This document shows positions 57,722-64,000 of a stretch of 64,000 nucleotides of DNA, piece by piece. The stretch is taken from the NCBI RefSeq assembly GCF_016907975.1, contig NZ_JAFBCY010000001.1, positions 496,001 to 560,000 of the forward strand. Direction: 5' to 3'. How positions within the stretch are numbered: the stretch's first letter is position 1; each line of letters opens with the position of its first letter. Made by a program: the position numbers and the translations under genes. Under the pieces are notes generated by a model that ran no database searches, was not told the DNA's origin, and was given only the letters and a program-made list of their open reading frames with translations. This stretch comes from Methylopila capsulata. GTDB lineage: Bacteria; Pseudomonadota; Alphaproteobacteria; Rhizobiales; Methylopilaceae.

Positions 57722-58504
57722 GTGGCGTCGCGGCTTTCCTGGCTGGTCGCCCGGCCGATCGCCCATCGCGGTCTGCACGACAGGGCGGCCGGGGTGATCG
57801 AGAACACGTCGAGCGCGGTCCAGGCCGCGATCGACCATGGCTTCGGCGTCGAGATCGACGTCCAGGTGACCGCGGACGGCGAGGCGGTGGTGTTTCACGA
57901 CTCCAAGCTCGACCGGTTGACGGAGGCCGCCGGCCTCGTGGCCGACCGGCCGCTCCGCGACCTCGTGACGCTGAACGTCGGCGGCGGCGCGGACCGCATC
58001 TGGACGCTGGCGGACTGCCTCGATCTGGTCGACGGCAAGGTTCCGCTGGTGGTCGAGGTCAAGGCCTCGCGCGGCGGCGACACCCGGCTGGCGCGCCGGG
58101 TGGCCGAGCTGCTGTCGGAGCGCGGCGGGCCGGTGGCGGCGAAGTCGTTCGATCCACGCGTGCTCGTGCTGCTGCGGAGCCTCGCGCCGCGCACCCCGCG
58201 CGGCGTCGTGGGCGACGCCTTCGATGCGGCCGACGCCGGCTGGGCGCACCTGTCGGGCGCGCAGCGCTTCGTCGCCCGGAACATGCTGCACTGGCGCGCG
58301 ACCCGGCCCGACTTCGTCTCGTGGAACGTGCGCGACCTGACGCGGCGGTCAGTGCGGCTCTCCCGCAGCTCCGGCGTGCCGGTGATGGCCTGGACGGTGC
58401 GCACGCCCGAGGACCAGGCCCGCGCGGCGCTCGGGGCTGACCAGATGGTGTTCGAGGGCTTTGTGCCGGACCGCACCCTTGGAACGGGCGGCTCGCCGGC
58501 CTAG
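57722..58504 (+). CDS. ugpQ: Glycerophosphodiester phosphodiesterase
   Basis: A 260-residue enzyme of the GDPD family that releases glycerol 3-phosphate from phosphodiesters. The metal and catalytic motifs are IAHRGLHDRAAGVIENT near the N-terminus, GVEIDVQVTADGEAVVFHD near residue 45, and PLVVEVKAS near residue 105; C-terminal GVPVMAWTVRTPEDQARAA is also typical. The start is a GTG. No signal peptide is seen, so it is cytoplasmic. It is cotranscribed with ridA and the FemAB-like gene. Confidence 0.93.
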   Translation: MASRLSWLVARPIAHRGLHDRAAGVIENTSSAVQAAIDHGFGVEIDVQVTADGEAVVFHDSKLDRLTEAAGLVADRPLRDLVTLNVGGGADRIWTLADCLDLVDGKVPLVVEVKASRGGDTRLARRVAELLSERGGPVAAKSFDPRVLVLLRSLAPRTPRGVVGDAFDAADAGWAHLSGAQRFVARNMLHWRATRPDFVSWNVRDLTRRSVRLSRSSGVPVMAWTVRTPEDQARAALGADQMVFEGFVPDRTLGTGGSPA

Positions 58505-58529
58505 CTTCGTCCAAGACGGAGCCTCCCCG

Positions 58530-59705
<1,176 letters not shown>

Positions 59706-59758
59706 CCTCGCCTCCGGGCTGCGATCCTGTGCCGGCGCTGATCACACGGAGAACCGGC

Positions 59759-60184
59759 ATGGCTGACTACGATCCGGATAACGTCTTCGCGAAGATCCTC
59801 AGGGACGAGATGCCGTCCCAGAAGGTCTACGAGGACGACGCCACGATCGCGATCATGGACGTCATGCCCCGCGCGGACGGCCATGTGCTGGTGATCCCCA
59901 AGGCGCCGTCGCGCAATGTGCTGGAGATGGACGCGGCCGATCTCGGCCCGCTGTTCGCCGCCGTGCAGAAGGTCGCGCTGGGCGTGAAGGCGGGGCTGGG
60001 CGCCGAGGGCGTCACCATCCAGCAGTTTAACGAGACCGCCGGCGGACAGGTGGTGTTCCACACCCATGTCCATATCCTGCCGCGCTGGACCGACATTCCG
60101 CTGAAGCCGCACACCGGCCAGATGGAGAAGCCCGAGGTGCTCGCCGCCCACGCCGAGCGCATCCGCGCCGCGCTCGAGGGCTGA
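59759..60184 (+). CDS. HIT (histidine triad) family hydrolase
   Basis: A 141-residue nucleotide hydrolase of the Hint/HinT branch, acting on AMP-linked substrates. The N-terminal NVFAKILRDEMPSQKVYEDD and GHVLVIPKAPSRNVLEMDA are typical, and the triad is HTHVHILPR near residue 105. The start ATG is at 59759, 53 bases after the preceding stop. The chain has about 20 residues beyond the triad, more than the smallest HinT. Confidence 0.94.
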   Translation: MADYDPDNVFAKILRDEMPSQKVYEDDATIAIMDVMPRADGHVLVIPKAPSRNVLEMDAADLGPLFAAVQKVALGVKAGLGAEGVTIQQFNETAGGQVVFHTHVHILPRWTDIPLKPHTGQMEKPEVLAAHAERIRAALEG

Positions 60185-60199
60185 AACCTTCCGCCGCGC

Positions 60200-60544
60200 T
60201 CAGATGCCGAGCGCGGCGACGCCTGCGATCAGGGCGGCTTCGCCCACCGCGACGCCCAGGGTGAGCGAGCGGCGGGAAACGCCGTAGGCGGCGAGCCCGC
60301 ACCCGACCGCCGCGAGGCGCAGCCACAGCGGCGCGAGCGCCAGGCCGCCGGCGGGGGCCAGAATGAGCTTGGCGACCAGCCCCGCGACGAGCGCGGTCGC
60401 GACCATCCGCACCCAGGCGAACAGGCCGCTGTCCTCGTCGAGCCGCGCCGAGAGCACGACGCCCAGGACGCGCCACAGGTCGTTGCCGACGAACGAGAGC
60501 ACGACGGCGAGCAGCAGGTAGCCGGGATCGAGCGCCGGGCTCAC
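60200..60544 (-). CDS. azlD: AzlD domain protein (small subunit of branched-chain amino acid exporter)
   Basis: A 114-residue membrane protein with about three or four helices (LLLAVVLSFVGNDLWRVLGV, VRMVATALVAGLVAKLILAP). It matches AzlD (BrnE), the small partner of AzlC. The start is a GTG overlapping the azlC stop (GTGA), confirming the pair. The Bacillus and Corynebacterium homologues export branched-chain amino acids or methionine; substrate here is not certain. Confidence 0.9.
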   Translation of the reverse strand: MSPALDPGYLLLAVVLSFVGNDLWRVLGVVLSARLDEDSGLFAWVRMVATALVAGLVAKLILAPAGGLALAPLWLRLAAVGCGLAAYGVSRRSLTLGVAVGEAALIAGVAALGI

Positions 60545-61293
60545 GGCCGCCGCCTCTTGTCGGCGACGCGCTGGACAAGGAAGCCCGCGGTGCCCCCGAT
60601 CACGCCGGTCCACAGGATGTCGGACGCCGGCGCGACGAGGCCGATCACAGGCGCGAGCGCCAGCCCAAGCCCGAGCGCCACCCGCTCGCCCAGCGACTTC
60701 GCGCCGCGCTCCAGCGACAGCAGGAAGTAGAGCGGGGTCAGGCCGAGCAGGCCGATCGAGAGCGCGCTCGGCAGCACGCCCGCGGCGGCGTGGCCGATCG
60801 CGGTCGTGATCGACGAGCCGAGCACGAGCGCGTTCGCCAGCCCGAAGAAGAACGGCATCCGCGCGGTGCGCGGAAGGGTCGGCGTCAGCCTGAGGCCCTC
60901 GAACCAGGCCGTGACGGCGACGTAGTGCGCCGCGAGCAGCCGGGCGCCGAGGGAGGTGCGCTCGCTCCTGAGCACCGGCAGCAGCGCGACGACCATCGGC
61001 AGCAGGCGCACGCCGGAGACGGTGACCGCGAGCGCGGCGCCCAGGAGCCCCGCCCCGTTCGCGAGCGCGCCGGCGAGCACGACCTGCGCCGGCGCGGCCC
61101 AGATCAGCGCCGTCGACAGCACCGCGATCCAGAGCGGCCAGCCGAAGTCGTGCGTCATCGCGCCGAAGCCGAGAAAGCTGAGGAACAGCACGACGCCGGG
61201 CGTGTTCACCGCCGCGACCGCGCCCTTCAGCGCCCAGTCGAGATCGCTGCGGCCCGCACTGTCGACGACGTCGAGATCGCCTTCGGCGCTCAC
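60541..61293 (-). CDS. azlC: AzlC family protein (large subunit of branched-chain amino acid exporter)
   Basis: A 250-residue inner-membrane protein with several helices. It has the family features GAMTHDFGWPLWIAVLSTAL, IWAAPAQVVLAGAL and SGVRLLPMVVALLPVLRSER. The start is a GTG at 61293 and is uncertain by a few codons. It is coupled to azlD. Confidence 0.92.
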   Translation of the reverse strand: MSAEGDLDVVDSAGRSDLDWALKGAVAAVNTPGVVLFLSFLGFGAMTHDFGWPLWIAVLSTALIWAAPAQVVLAGALANGAGLLGAALAVTVSGVRLLPMVVALLPVLRSERTSLGARLLAAHYVAVTAWFEGLRLTPTLPRTARMPFFFGLANALVLGSSITTAIGHAAAGVLPSALSIGLLGLTPLYFLLSLERGAKSLGERVALGLGLALAPVIGLVAPASDILWTGVIGGTAGFLVQRVADKRRRP

Positions 61294-61399
61294 GCGGGGC
61301 GCGCCCAGGCGCCGGAGCGTCCGGGGCTGAGGAAAACGTCAGGCGCAAGGGGCATCGGCAAGGCTCTGAACTGGGGAGGGCCGCGCCGTCGCAGAAACG

Positions 61400-61433
61400 A
61401 AGCGGCCGCGGACCTTTCGATCCGCGGCCGCTT
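61400..61433 (-). terminator. Hairpin terminator downstream of clpA
   Basis: Perfect 13-base arms AAGCGGCCGCGGA and TCCGCGGCCGCTT with an 8-base loop. On the minus strand it lies about 40 bases after the clpA stop and is followed by CGTTTC rather than a pure T-run. It can also work in the opposite direction. Confidence 0.75.
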
Positions 61434-61474
61434 CTAGCACGCTCCGCGACGCTTTGGCGCGCCATCCGCGGGTA

Positions 61475-63892
<2,418 letters not shown>

Positions 63893-63901
63893 CGGATCAC
63901 C

Positions 63902-64000
63902 TCACTTCTTTTCCATGACGCACTGCAGAGGATGCTGATGCTTTCGCGCAAAATCCATCACCTGCGTCACTTTGGTTTCGGCCACCTCATAGGTGTAGAC
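63902..64000 (-). CDS. clpS: ATP-dependent Clp protease adaptor ClpS, 5' part outside window
   Basis: Only the C-terminal 32 residues are in the window, ending in the stop at 63902. [20 protein letters not shown] and [12 protein letters not shown] match the ClpS C-terminus. ClpS binds N-degron substrates and hands them to ClpA, encoded immediately downstream. The rest of the gene lies beyond the right edge. Confidence 0.92.
   Translation of the reverse strand, partial: VYTYEVAETKVTQVMDFARKHQHPLQCVMEKK

Overview
This is a GC-rich, gene-dense chromosomal window from an alphaproteobacterium, almost certainly order Hyphomicrobiales (Rhizobiales). The inference rests on gene order: lptF-lptG-lptD-surA-pdxA-rsmA, rnr-DUF983-Nudix, rpmG near divK-pleD, DUF3572-dinB, an EipB homologue (DUF1849), cobT/cobS next to DUF1289, and rhizobial-style palindromic intergenic repeats. 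I cannot fix the genus. No rRNA, tRNA, CRISPR array, phage or insertion sequence was seen. Both edges cut genes: a GH15 enzyme on the left and clpS on the right. No stretch longer than 300 bases lacks a gene.

Left part (1-9.5 kb, minus strand): trehalose metabolism (GH15 and otsB), then a five-gene periplasmic iron-handling cassette. Its order of transcription is imelysin, multicopper oxidase, di-haem oxidoreductase, second imelysin, DUF1513 protein. A palindrome resembling an iron-responsive operator lies upstream. A TetR gene divergent from a quinone reductase follows. From 10 to 19 kb come mrp, mobA, a polar amino acid ABC transporter without its ATPase, cobT/cobS, DUF1289, a small membrane protein that looks like the leftover anchor of an aspartic protease, a TauE/SafE permease and dusA.

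Middle (19-37 kb): a transglutaminase, a cupin-HAD fusion, an unknown gene coupled to adenine deaminase, a type III polyketide synthase with its isoprenylcysteine-methyltransferase-like partner, chrA, dodecin, and a divergent pair of exported proteins (subtilisin-like and VasI/TagO-like). An overlapping pair follows: an RpfC-like hybrid kinase and a REC-PAS-GGDEF-EAL protein. These suggest density or fatty-acid signalling feeding c-di-GMP turnover. A flavoprotein, holC and pepA complete the block.

Right part (37-64 kb): the LPS export and outer membrane assembly operon (lptF, lptG, lptD, surA-like) running into pdxA and rsmA; rnr-DUF983-Nudix; an unknown exported protein and an MFS transporter; rpmG; the divK-pleD cell-cycle/c-di-GMP operon; DUF3572-dinB; eipB; ridA; ugpQ; a FemAB/GNAT-like protein; a HIT protein; azlC-azlD; and clpS-clpA.

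Most of the window is ordinary core chromosome. The parts most worth following are the iron cassette with its candidate operator, the cupin-HAD fusion, the PKS/methyltransferase pair, the RpfC-like/c-di-GMP pair, the truncated protease anchor, and the unassigned exported proteins.
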